DNA of 64,000 bases from Panacagrimonas perspica (GTDB taxonomy: Bacteria; Pseudomonadota; Gammaproteobacteria; Nevskiales; Nevskiaceae). Position numbers and translations under genes: made by a program. The notes under the pieces were generated by a model that had not been told where the DNA came from, searched no databases, and saw only the letters and a list, made by a program, of their open reading frames with translations. Of the stretch, positions 17,898 to 26,215 are shown piece by piece (the first letter of the stretch is position 1; each line of letters begins with the position of its first letter). The stretch covers positions 558,001 to 622,000 of the forward strand of contig NZ_SOBT01000008.1 in assembly GCF_004364935.1 (NCBI RefSeq). Direction: 5' to 3'.

Positions 17898-20501
17898 TCA
17901 GCTGCCTGCAGCATCGCGCTGCGCGGGGCGCAGGCGAGGGTAGATGCGGGCGCGTTCCAGCAGCGCGCCTTCGAGCCGGACATCGGCGTCGAGATGGACG
18001 CGTGACAGGTCACTGCCGAACAGGTTGACGTCGCGCAGGTCGGCGCCGCGCAGATCCGCACCGCCGAGAATCGCGTCCTTCAGATCGGCCTGGGCGAAGC
18101 GTGCGCCGGCGAGATTGGCTTTTCGGAAAAAAGCACCCTTGGCGCTGGCCTGGCGCAGGTCGGCACCGGCGAGATTGGAATTGGCGAAATGAACGCCGTC
18201 GAGCATGGCTCGAACGAAGATGGCGCCTTCCAGATCGCACAGCCCGAGATTCGCGCCCTTGAGCAGTGCCCCGGCGAAGGACGTCCGCTTCATCGCGCTC
18301 TCCGTGGTGAACACCGCACCCGGCATCCTGGCCTGGATGAAACGCGCCCCGTCCAGCTTGCAGCCGACGAAGTTGGCAGTCTCGAGATTGGCTGCTTGGA
18401 AGTTCGCCCCTCGAAGATCGCACTCGACGAACATGCTGGTTTTGAGATTGGCCCCGGCGAAGTTCACGGTGCGCAGGTCGAGCTGGTGAAACGTCAGGTT
18501 CGGCGCGTCGGCGCCGGTCCAGTCGACGTTGCTCCACCTGCTCTCCAGCAGGTTGGCCTGCGAGATGCGCGTCCCGCGGAAGTCGGCGTTGGTCAGGACG
18601 CTGCGCATCAGGATCGTGCCTTCCAGTTGCGCTTGGTCGAGCACGGTTCCCTGCAGATTCGCTGCGCCCAGGTTGGCGCCCGTGAAATTGGTGCGGATCG
18701 CGATCGCGTCGCGAAGGTTGGCATGAGCGAGCACGGTGCTGATGAAGATCGCCCTGGAAAGATTAGATCCACTCAGATTCGCGCTTTCGAGCCACGCTCC
18801 TGTGAAGTCGAGTCCCCGCAGATCCATTCCGGACAGATCGGCGCCGGTCAGATCCATGGTGAGAAACGAGCGCACTCCCCGTTGGAGCAGCCACTCGAAC
18901 TCGGCGCGGCAAGTGGCGGCGGCTTCGCCCTTCAGCGGGGCCACCGGCAACTGCAGGTGCGCTCCTTCCAGGTAGTTCACCTGATCCGATAGATCCAGCT
19001 GCTGCAACTTGGGCGCGATCGTGGCGCCGTCGAACGGTTTGCCCGCGTTGGTGGCCGCGTTCCGGGCTTGCTCCAAGAGCGCGATGCCCTTGAGTTTCGG
19101 AGGCCCGGGCGGGATCAACGTGGCCGGGTCGACCTTCATCTCGAGAAATTTTTCGAGTACCGTGAGGGCGTCGTCGACCGCGGCCCACTCCTGCTCCTCC
19201 TGTTGACGCCGCAACTTCTTGTAGTACTGCGCCATCTCGGCGGGCTTGGGCTTCGGTTCTGGCGCCGGCATCACCACGCCGAGCGCATCCGGATCTTTTC
19301 CTCGCGCTTTCAGTTCTTCGCGCGCGATGGCGACATCGATGCCGGCGCGGTTGCGTTGAGCTTCTTCCTTGAGGCCCTCCATCTTGAACGCCTTCTGCGC
19401 GTCTTCTTCGGAAGGATCCACGACATCGAGGCCGGCCGGAATCAGATCTTCGTCATTGAGAATCTCGAACGCCTTGTCGCGGCCCTGCGTGCGCTTGGTC
19501 AGCACATCGAGGTAGTGCGCATCGGAGCGGGCATGGCCTTCCCCGATACGCTCGACCGCTCCGAGGATGTGCTGGATGTCCGCACCATCGTCCTCGGCGC
19601 ACTCGGCCAGACCGTGGAAGATCAGCACCATCCGCTCTGCGTGCGGGAAGAACCACACGGTCGACAGCCGCATCGAGACTTCACGCAGTTTCGATTCGAT
19701 GCCAGCCTCGGTCTTGACCTGTCGGGCAGCGAAAGCGCGCACGCGCAGCCCCGGCAAATGACCTTCGATCAGAGGGCGGCTCGGATGCAGGTTCTCGAGC
19801 GCGTAGGGCTCGTCACCGCGTAGCGGCGATTCGAACCACTGATCGCGCGGCGCCATGTTGAAGTATTTCCAGTTGATGTCCGGCGGAAAACCCGGCGCGT
19901 GCTCCTTGGTCCAGGCCTCGTCGTACGTACCTCTCATGGCGACGCGCTGGGGATGGAGCAGGTCGATCGCGCCGTAGCAGGCGGGCACCACGGCCTGGTC
20001 CGGGGCCTGGATGCGAGAGGCGGGATGCTCGAGGTTGGGCAACCATCGAAGACCTTCTTCGGTGACGCGGCCCTTGCCCTGTGGATTGGCTGGAAAGTCC
20101 GGCCCGCCGTAGGCCTTGCTCCAAGTCAGTGGCATGCGCTCGAACGGAGCCGGCTGACTGACGTTCTTCCCATCCCAGTAGCGGTCACCGAACGCGAGAA
20201 CGGTCTTCTCGACGTTCCCGAGCCTCGCCCTGACCGCGACGGCCTGACGCTGGTCGGGCTGCGTGTAGGCGTTACCGTGAACGAGGAACTCGGACGTCAG
20301 CTTGGAGACGCCCTCGTCGATCACCGGCACCGCCATCTCGGAACCCAGAAAGGTCCACAGCGATTGCTCTCCCCAGACCGTTCCCGCCTCACTCTGGGCG
20401 AACGGAACATGCAGGTACGCCGAGATGCTCATCCCAAAGCGCTTGCGGTACTCGATCGGCTTGAAGAAAAGGCCGAGCTGTTTGGGCTTCAGGGGCAGCA
20501 T
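17898..20501 (-). CDS. DUF2169 adaptor fused to pentapeptide repeats
   Basis: Residues about 1-320 form the DUF2169 domain (FGDRYWDGKNVS, KAYGGPDFPANPQGKG, LPNLEHPASRI, WKYFNMAPRDQWF). A charged helical section with predicted coiled coil around 420-470 (KKLRRQQEEQEW) follows. From about 570 to 860 come uninterrupted pentapeptide repeats (ADLSGMDLRGLDFTGAWL and similar). DUF2169 proteins are linked to T6SS cargo loading as adaptor or chaperone-like factors. It starts 62 bases after vgrG and is the first gene of the cassette pentapeptide - DUF3540 - DUF4150 - FHA - hydrolase. At 867 residues it is complete. The fusion puts adaptor and scaffold in one chain. Confidence 0.87.
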   Translation of the reverse strand: MLPLKPKQLGLFFKPIEYRKRFGMSISAYLHVPFAQSEAGTVWGEQSLWTFLGSEMAVPVIDEGVSKLTSEFLVHGNAYTQPDQRQAVAVRARLGNVEKTVLAFGDRYWDGKNVSQPAPFERMPLTWSKAYGGPDFPANPQGKGRVTEEGLRWLPNLEHPASRIQAPDQAVVPACYGAIDLLHPQRVAMRGTYDEAWTKEHAPGFPPDINWKYFNMAPRDQWFESPLRGDEPYALENLHPSRPLIEGHLPGLRVRAFAARQVKTEAGIESKLREVSMRLSTVWFFPHAERMVLIFHGLAECAEDDGADIQHILGAVERIGEGHARSDAHYLDVLTKRTQGRDKAFEILNDEDLIPAGLDVVDPSEEDAQKAFKMEGLKEEAQRNRAGIDVAIAREELKARGKDPDALGVVMPAPEPKPKPAEMAQYYKKLRRQQEEQEWAAVDDALTVLEKFLEMKVDPATLIPPGPPKLKGIALLEQARNAATNAGKPFDGATIAPKLQQLDLSDQVNYLEGAHLQLPVAPLKGEAAATCRAEFEWLLQRGVRSFLTMDLTGADLSGMDLRGLDFTGAWLESANLSGSNLSRAIFISTVLAHANLRDAIAIRTNFTGANLGAANLQGTVLDQAQLEGTILMRSVLTNADFRGTRISQANLLESRWSNVDWTGADAPNLTFHQLDLRTVNFAGANLKTSMFVECDLRGANFQAANLETANFVGCKLDGARFIQARMPGAVFTTESAMKRTSFAGALLKGANLGLCDLEGAIFVRAMLDGVHFANSNLAGADLRQASAKGAFFRKANLAGARFAQADLKDAILGGADLRGADLRDVNLFGSDLSRVHLDADVRLEGALLERARIYPRLRPAQRDAAGS

Positions 20502-20563
20502 GTAGGGCGATGGGGCGTCGGACTGAAAGTGGCGCGGGCGATGGATATGAAAAACGTCTTGCG

Positions 20564-23341
20564 TTATTCCGGCTTGGGCTCGGGCTTGTCGATCGAGGCG
20601 TCTTCGTCAGCCTTTGTTCGTTCCTCGTAGGTTGTCTCCGGCGCAGACGACGGTTCGACGGCCACCAACCCGCCGATCGCGAGTGTCGCCGCTCCGGATG
20701 CCCCTCCTGGTCCACCCACCAAGCCTCCAGCGACCGCCGCCGTCGTCACGATGCCTACGTTGGCGACCATCCCCAGTTTTGCGCCCTGTTCTCCCGCGTT
20801 TGCCGCGTCCTGGAACTTTCCGTTGGCCGCCATGTTGTTGAGTCGAGCCGCCAGGCCTGGGAATCCGGCTTTTTCGGCGTCCCGGGCCGCGTCTTTCAAT
20901 TGCTGTTTTGCAGCCGCGTACTGATCGCTCAGTTCGCCGAAACCCATGGCAAAACTCTTTGTCCCGACGAGCACGCCTGCAACGACCCCGAGAGTGGCCG
21001 CCGCCATCTGCCCGGGAGTGAAGGCGCCAACCCCGCCCGCGCCGCCACCGGGGCTGATGGATTTCATTGTCCGCATTTCGAGATCCGGACCGGCGGCGGT
21101 GGTGATCTTTGCGGCGAGCACGTTCTCCATTTCGACGGCCAGCTTGTTGGTGAGCGCTGCGCCGACGACGGACTCCATGGAAACCGACAACTGCGAGCTG
21201 CGAGACAGACCGATCATCGTATCGCTGGCACACCCGATGTAGCCGCTGGTGTTTCCGCCCAGGACGGTCGTATTGCTCTCCATGCTCACCATGTTGATGT
21301 TGCCGGTGGCGAGCAGGTCGATGTCGCCCGCGCTGATCGACTGGATCTTGGCGGCCATCATCTTGAGCGGGCCCGACGGCACGCCGATGATCTTCGAGTT
21401 GGCGCCCGACACATGCTCCTCGATGTGCGGCGCTGCCAATACGATGGCGACGCCGGAGCTCAGGGTGACGGTCCCGTCGGCCCCGGTGGTGAGATTGCCG
21501 GTGACCTTGTGGTTGTCGTCGCCCGTCACGACGTCCTTGCGACCGGCACTGAAGATGGTGGTGGCGGCTCCTGTGGCCGTGAGCTCGTAGGTGCCTCCGA
21601 CCGTCGTGTTCTGGTTGGCGTCGATCTTGATGTCCTGGTTGCCCACGACATTGATCTTCTGGTTGACCTTGACGACGTGCGACTCGTTGTTCTTGACCTC
21701 GACCGAACGATCGCGCGTCACCGTCAATTTCTGATCACGCTGCACGATCGTGGTTTGATCGCGCTGAACGGTGAGCGTCTGATCGCGTTCGACGACGGTC
21801 GCGTCGTCGTTCTCGACATGACTGCTCATGTCCTTCTCGGCATGAATGGTCAGCATCTCGCTGCCCTTCTTGTCCTCGAAGCGGATCTCGTTGAAGTTCT
21901 GTGGATCGCCGCCCTTGCTCGAACGCGACTTGATGCCGGTCTGCGTGGCGTTGGCCGGCAGGTCGTACGGAGGCATCTGGTCGCCGTTGTAGACACGGCC
22001 AGTGATGATCGGCTGGTCCGGGTCGCCCTCGAGGAAGTCGACGATGACTTCCTGGAGGATGCGCGGGATCGCGATCATTCCCCACTTCTTGCCGGCCCAG
22101 GGATGCGATACGCGGATCCAGCAGGAGCGGTTCTCCTCCTTGCCGTCCTTGGGCTCGTGACGGTCCCAATGGAATTTGACCTTCACACGGCCGAACTCGT
22201 CGACGTAGATCTCTTCGCCTTCCGGACCGACCACGGTCGCGGTCTGCGGACCCTGGACGATGGGCTTGGGTGTGGAGCGACGCGGGCGGAACTGTTGCTT
22301 GGCCGGAACCACGGAGAACGAACAACCGTAAGTGGCTTCTTCTCCGCCGGTGGCTTCGTGAGCGTTGTACGCCAGGTTGTACGAGGCTCGCGTCACGAGA
22401 TACTGCGCGTTGTGCGTCGGATGATTCGTGATCGTCAGCAGGGTGCCGACCCTGAGTGCGCGCGCATTGGTGGTGGCGCTGGCAGCCTCGTAGCCGGTCT
22501 GCAATTCTTCGAGGCGCACGCCGGCGTATTGCTCGCCGTCCGAATTCTCGACGTAGCCCCCCGGGTAATCGAAGACCTGAGCGGAGGTGAGCGCGGGCTC
22601 CTTGACGTTGGGCTTCTTGGCCCGCACCGGCTTGGGCGGCGTCTTGAAGTCGTAGTCCCAGGTTTCGACTTCGCCGCTACGCATTTCATGCGAGTGCTGC
22701 CAGCGGCTGACGTATTCGGCGCCCGGTCGAGTGCGGACACTCTCGTGGTAGTAGGGCAGGGTGCCGAACTTCGGCGTTTCCTTGTGCGTGCTGAACAGGT
22801 CGACCAGCACCATCTTGTGCTCGGTCTCGGTGTGCTCGAAGTGGTAGTAGATGCCTTCGTGCTCCATCAGGCGGCTGATGAAGTTGAAGTCGCTCTCGCG
22901 GTACTGGACGCAGTACTCCCACTTTCGGTACTGGCCGGCGAGCTTGTCGTCGATGGCCACCAGCTGCGGATAGTCCTCGAAGACCTTGTTCAGGATCTCC
23001 GGAACCGTCATGTCCTGGAAGATGCGGCAATCGGTCTTGCGCGTCAGGATCCAGGTCCACGGCCGGATGACGGCCTGGTAGGCGTAGTGCTTGCCGTTGT
23101 ACGCGCCCGAAGAAAAGCGCGTGACGTACCCGTTGAAGCAACGCGCTTCGCCGTCCGACTGTTCGATCTTCACCGTCATGCCCTGACCGAGCATCTGGTC
23201 GGGCTTGATGTCGGGCTTGGTGCTGAGCAGGTCGACCCGGTACTCGAAGAGACGGCCCAGGCTTTCTTCGCCGCTCATCTGCTTGAACAGCAGATCCGGC
23301 CCGAGTGGGGTGACAACCTCCATGACACGGTTCATCGACAT
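20564..23341 (-). CDS. vgrG: VgrG (TssI) spike protein with a long hydrophobic C-terminal extension
   Basis: I start at the ATG at 23341 (MSMNRVMEV), which has AGGAG nine bases upstream; the longer frame is unsupported. Of 925 residues, the first 500 or so form the gp27/gp5-like body (FEYRVDLLST, CVQYRESDFNFISRLMEHEGIYY, GRVKVKFHWDR). A beta-helix needle with DQTLTVQRDQ-like repeats follows. About the last 155 residues leave the needle pattern: a Gly/Pro hinge, a Lys/Ala-rich helix with LSDQYAAAKQQLKDAARDAEKAG, and two hydrophobic Gly/Ala stretches (GMVANVGIVTTAAVAGGLVGG and ATLAIGGLVAV). The chain ends in a charged tail. This looks like an added C-terminal domain, perhaps membrane-active. 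Confidence 0.95.
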   Translation of the reverse strand: MSMNRVMEVVTPLGPDLLFKQMSGEESLGRLFEYRVDLLSTKPDIKPDQMLGQGMTVKIEQSDGEARCFNGYVTRFSSGAYNGKHYAYQAVIRPWTWILTRKTDCRIFQDMTVPEILNKVFEDYPQLVAIDDKLAGQYRKWEYCVQYRESDFNFISRLMEHEGIYYHFEHTETEHKMVLVDLFSTHKETPKFGTLPYYHESVRTRPGAEYVSRWQHSHEMRSGEVETWDYDFKTPPKPVRAKKPNVKEPALTSAQVFDYPGGYVENSDGEQYAGVRLEELQTGYEAASATTNARALRVGTLLTITNHPTHNAQYLVTRASYNLAYNAHEATGGEEATYGCSFSVVPAKQQFRPRRSTPKPIVQGPQTATVVGPEGEEIYVDEFGRVKVKFHWDRHEPKDGKEENRSCWIRVSHPWAGKKWGMIAIPRILQEVIVDFLEGDPDQPIITGRVYNGDQMPPYDLPANATQTGIKSRSSKGGDPQNFNEIRFEDKKGSEMLTIHAEKDMSSHVENDDATVVERDQTLTVQRDQTTIVQRDQKLTVTRDRSVEVKNNESHVVKVNQKINVVGNQDIKIDANQNTTVGGTYELTATGAATTIFSAGRKDVVTGDDNHKVTGNLTTGADGTVTLSSGVAIVLAAPHIEEHVSGANSKIIGVPSGPLKMMAAKIQSISAGDIDLLATGNINMVSMESNTTVLGGNTSGYIGCASDTMIGLSRSSQLSVSMESVVGAALTNKLAVEMENVLAAKITTAAGPDLEMRTMKSISPGGGAGGVGAFTPGQMAAATLGVVAGVLVGTKSFAMGFGELSDQYAAAKQQLKDAARDAEKAGFPGLAARLNNMAANGKFQDAANAGEQGAKLGMVANVGIVTTAAVAGGLVGGPGGASGAATLAIGGLVAVEPSSAPETTYEERTKADEDASIDKPEPKPE

Positions 23342-23482
23342 CGCCCTACTCCTTTGATTCGTGTTGCACCGCGATCGGCGTGCCCCACGATGGTCCCGCA
23401 TTTGGAGCCGTTCGGGGTGACCGCCGGCCATCCGCTCGTGACGGCGTTCGCAAGCCACGGCCGAGGATCTGCGAAGCGCATC

Positions 23483-24847
23483 TCATGGCAGGTCCCGGCG
23501 GGCGGCAACGACCAGTCCGTGGACGGGTTCGCGATTCTCGCTGCGCAGGACGTCCTGCGTGATCCGGACGTCCTGGAACCCTGCCGCTCGCACGGCGCGT
23601 TCGACGTAGACGTCCCGATGTGCGTAACGGCCATGGTACTGCAGGCGATGATCCATCGATCCGTCCCGCAGATGCTCGACGCTGAAGAAAACCCAGCCGC
23701 CAGGACGCAGGGCCCGGTAAGCTGCGTGGAGCGCATCATCGATCGCTCCGAAATAGCAGAGCGTGTCAGCACTCGTGACCACGTCGAAGGCGCCGGGATG
23801 TGCATCGAGCCAGGCGACGAGTTCACCTTCCTGCAGGTCGTCATAGAGCTTCCGGCCCGCTGCCAGTTCCAGCATCTTCGGCGACAGGTCGACGCCGACG
23901 AGGCGCGAGCACAGCGGTTTGATCAGTTCCGCGAGCAGGCCGGTGCCGCAGCCGGCGTCCAGGACTTCCAGAGCAGCGCTGCCGGCAGGAACGCAATCCC
24001 GCATCAGGGCGTCGATCAGCGCCGGGGCGCGATACCCGAGCGATGCCAGGTTCTTGTCGAACGTGATGGCGAAATCGTCAAACATCTTGCGCACGTAGGT
24101 ATCGTCCGCGCGCTGCGGCACCGACTCGGCTCCGCCGCAGGCCGCCAGGAGGTGTTGCGCCGCTGCGTTGTCGGGATCCCGCTCGAGGATTTCCCGATAG
24201 CAGACGGCCGCTTCTTCGAGCCTGCCTTGTCTGCAGAGCGCCCTGGCCAGGGTTGCCCGGACCCTGTCGATCCGCGGTGACAGGTCGACTGCGGTGCGAT
24301 AGTGCCCCAGCGCCTTGTCGATCTCGCCTTGCGCAACGAGCGTTCTCGCAAGGCCGATGTGCAGGCTGGACTGGTGTTGCGCGTCCACGCCGGAAAGGTC
24401 TCGCGCGAGCGCCTCCTCGAAGACCTGCCGCGCGTCGGGGATCCGCTCCAGTGCGATGTAGAGGCGGCCCTGCGTGGTTCGCGGAGGAATCGCTTCTGGT
24501 GTGAGGAGCAGCGCCTTGTCGAGGTGCTTCTGGCAAGCCGCATGATCGCCCCGCGTCAGCATCATCAGCGCGAGATTGGCGTGCGCGTCGGCGTAGTCCG
24601 GCGTGATGTCCAGTGCCCGCTGCACGTGACGGATGCCGGCGTCCAGGTCACCGTTCTGGTATTCGAGCATGCCGAAGAAGTGCTGGGCGTCCGCGTATCG
24701 GGGCGCTCGTTCCAGCGCGCGACGATAGGTCGCGCGGGCCTCCTGCAGCTTGCCGGTACGGTGCAACTGGATGGCTTCTCGCGTGAGCGCTATCGCGCGC
24801 TCGGGTATCGCCGCAGAGGATCGACTGGCGTGACTGCGACGCGTCAC
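23483..24847 (-). CDS. TPR-repeat SAM-dependent methyltransferase, copy 1
   Basis: Residues about 20-235 hold five to six TPR motifs (AIQLHRTGKLQEARATYRRAL and successors). The C-terminal half is a class I methyltransferase with motif I LDAGCGTG (296-303), a motif II-like acidic VGVDLSPKML, and SADTLCYFGAI. The linker YVRKMFDDFAITFDKNLASLGYRAP is typical of the TPR-methyltransferase family. Substrate is unknown; TPRs suggest it binds a protein partner. It lies 142 bp upstream of vgrG and four bases downstream of a paralogue (24851-26197), all on the T6SS strand, so modification of a T6SS component or cargo is a reasonable guess but not shown. Confidence 0.85.
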   Translation of the reverse strand: MTRRSHASRSSAAIPERAIALTREAIQLHRTGKLQEARATYRRALERAPRYADAQHFFGMLEYQNGDLDAGIRHVQRALDITPDYADAHANLALMMLTRGDHAACQKHLDKALLLTPEAIPPRTTQGRLYIALERIPDARQVFEEALARDLSGVDAQHQSSLHIGLARTLVAQGEIDKALGHYRTAVDLSPRIDRVRATLARALCRQGRLEEAAVCYREILERDPDNAAAQHLLAACGGAESVPQRADDTYVRKMFDDFAITFDKNLASLGYRAPALIDALMRDCVPAGSAALEVLDAGCGTGLLAELIKPLCSRLVGVDLSPKMLELAAGRKLYDDLQEGELVAWLDAHPGAFDVVTSADTLCYFGAIDDALHAAYRALRPGGWVFFSVEHLRDGSMDHRLQYHGRYAHRDVYVERAVRAAGFQDVRITQDVLRSENREPVHGLVVAARRDLP

Positions 24848-24850
24848 GGC

Positions 24851-26197
24851 TCAGGCGGGCCGTCGGGCTGCGCAAACGAGGCCGGGGACGGGCTTCGCCA
24901 TTTCCATCCGCAATGTCACCTTCTCGATGACAGGCTCTTCGAATCCTGCGCGAGCCAATACCGCCCGAACGTAATCTTCCCGATGTGCGTAGCGGCCGTT
25001 GAACTGCAGGCGATGACCGTCCTCCTGGTCGAGTCCGTCTTCGACGGAGAAGATCAGCCAGCCGCCCGGAGTGAGTGCGCCGTGGGCCGCGAGCGCGACC
25101 GGATCGATGTCACCGAAGTAGCACAGCGTGTCGGCGCTCGCGATCACCTGATACTGACCGGACAGCGACTGCAGGTGGGCGGTGAGCTCGGCCTCGATCA
25201 GCTCGTCGTAGATGCCCAGCGTGCCGGCCTTCCGCAGCATGCCTCCGGAGAGATCCACGCCGTCCAGACGCCGCACGATCGTGTGGATCTGCTTGCCGAA
25301 CAGTCCGGTTCCGCAACCGGCATCCAGAAGGTCGATGACCCCCGGGGACGGCCCCAGAATCCGTTTGAGCAGATCTGCGAGCAGTTCCGGCGCGCAATAC
25401 CGCAATTCCGCGAGCTTGGTGTCGAAGCTGTCGGCGAAGTCGTCGAAGACCTCGCGCACATACCCGTCCGGAGCCCGCTCCGGCGCGGGCTCACCGCCGA
25501 GCGAGACGTAGATGTGCTGGAACGACAGGTTGTCGGGTTCGATTGCGACGAGCTTGGCTGCCTCGGCGCGCGCCAGATCCAGATAGCCGAGATGGGCCAT
25601 TCCGATGACGGCCCTGCTGCGCATGCTGGTCAGGTTGCTGAAATCGCCGGCGAGCCGGTCGTTGGTCAGCGCCTCGTCCGTTTTGCCCAGCAAACGCAGC
25701 AGATTGCCCATGGCATGCGAGACCAGGGGATGGTGCGGCACCTCGTCCTGCAGCGCTTGCAACATCTTCAGCGCGTCATCCATCCGGCCTTGATTGCGGC
25801 GCAGGACTGCCAGGTTCACCCGCGGCGGGATCTGCTTCGGATCGAGCTCGATGGCGCGCGCAAGCTGCGTCTCCGCCCCGGCGTAGTCGTTGCGCAGCAT
25901 CAACGCGAGTCCGAGATTGGCGTGCGCGTCGTGGTACTCGGGGGCCGACTCCACCGACCCGCGCAGCGCCGCCAGCCCGTTATCGAAATCGCCCAGCTGG
26001 CAGTAAATGGCGCCGCTGTGATTCAACGCCACTGCGTGATGGGGCTCGGCCTGCAGGATCTGCTGCAGAATTTCGAGCGCCCCCTCGGCATTGCCCTCCT
26101 TGCGCAGGTCCTGTGCCCACTCCAGCGCCTCGTCGAGCGTCAGGGTCTTGGTGACATCTTCTTCAGCCTTCGCACCGCGCGGCGTCACGGGATTCAT
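24851..26197 (-). CDS. TPR-repeat SAM-dependent methyltransferase, copy 2
   Basis: The layout of this 448-residue protein is the same as its neighbour: TPR motifs at about 25-190, the linker GYVREVFDDFADSFDTKLAEL, then a methyltransferase domain with LDAGCGTGLF (291-300), GVDLSGGML, and SADTLCYFGDI. Linker and motifs match copy 1 closely, while the TPR halves differ more, which suggests duplication followed by change in the partner-binding part. It starts 18 bases after clpV and is probably on the same transcript. As with copy 1, no substrate can be read from the sequence. Both copies keep the motif I glycines, so both are probably active. Confidence 0.85.
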   Translation of the reverse strand: MNPVTPRGAKAEEDVTKTLTLDEALEWAQDLRKEGNAEGALEILQQILQAEPHHAVALNHSGAIYCQLGDFDNGLAALRGSVESAPEYHDAHANLGLALMLRNDYAGAETQLARAIELDPKQIPPRVNLAVLRRNQGRMDDALKMLQALQDEVPHHPLVSHAMGNLLRLLGKTDEALTNDRLAGDFSNLTSMRSRAVIGMAHLGYLDLARAEAAKLVAIEPDNLSFQHIYVSLGGEPAPERAPDGYVREVFDDFADSFDTKLAELRYCAPELLADLLKRILGPSPGVIDLLDAGCGTGLFGKQIHTIVRRLDGVDLSGGMLRKAGTLGIYDELIEAELTAHLQSLSGQYQVIASADTLCYFGDIDPVALAAHGALTPGGWLIFSVEDGLDQEDGHRLQFNGRYAHREDYVRAVLARAGFEEPVIEKVTLRMEMAKPVPGLVCAARRPA

Positions 26198-26215
26198 CGG
26201 ATCGTCCGGTCGCGC

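Noticed and set aside
23342-23458. Longer N-terminus for VgrG starting at a GTG at 23458
   Set aside because: The extra 39 residues are Arg/His-rich and lack family similarity, whereas the ATG at 23341 has a strong AGGAG site.
20510-24280. Long plus-strand open frame opposite vgrG
   Set aside because: Same reason: shadow of a high-GC gene; repeated VERD/VVLD-like strings mirror the VgrG needle repeats.
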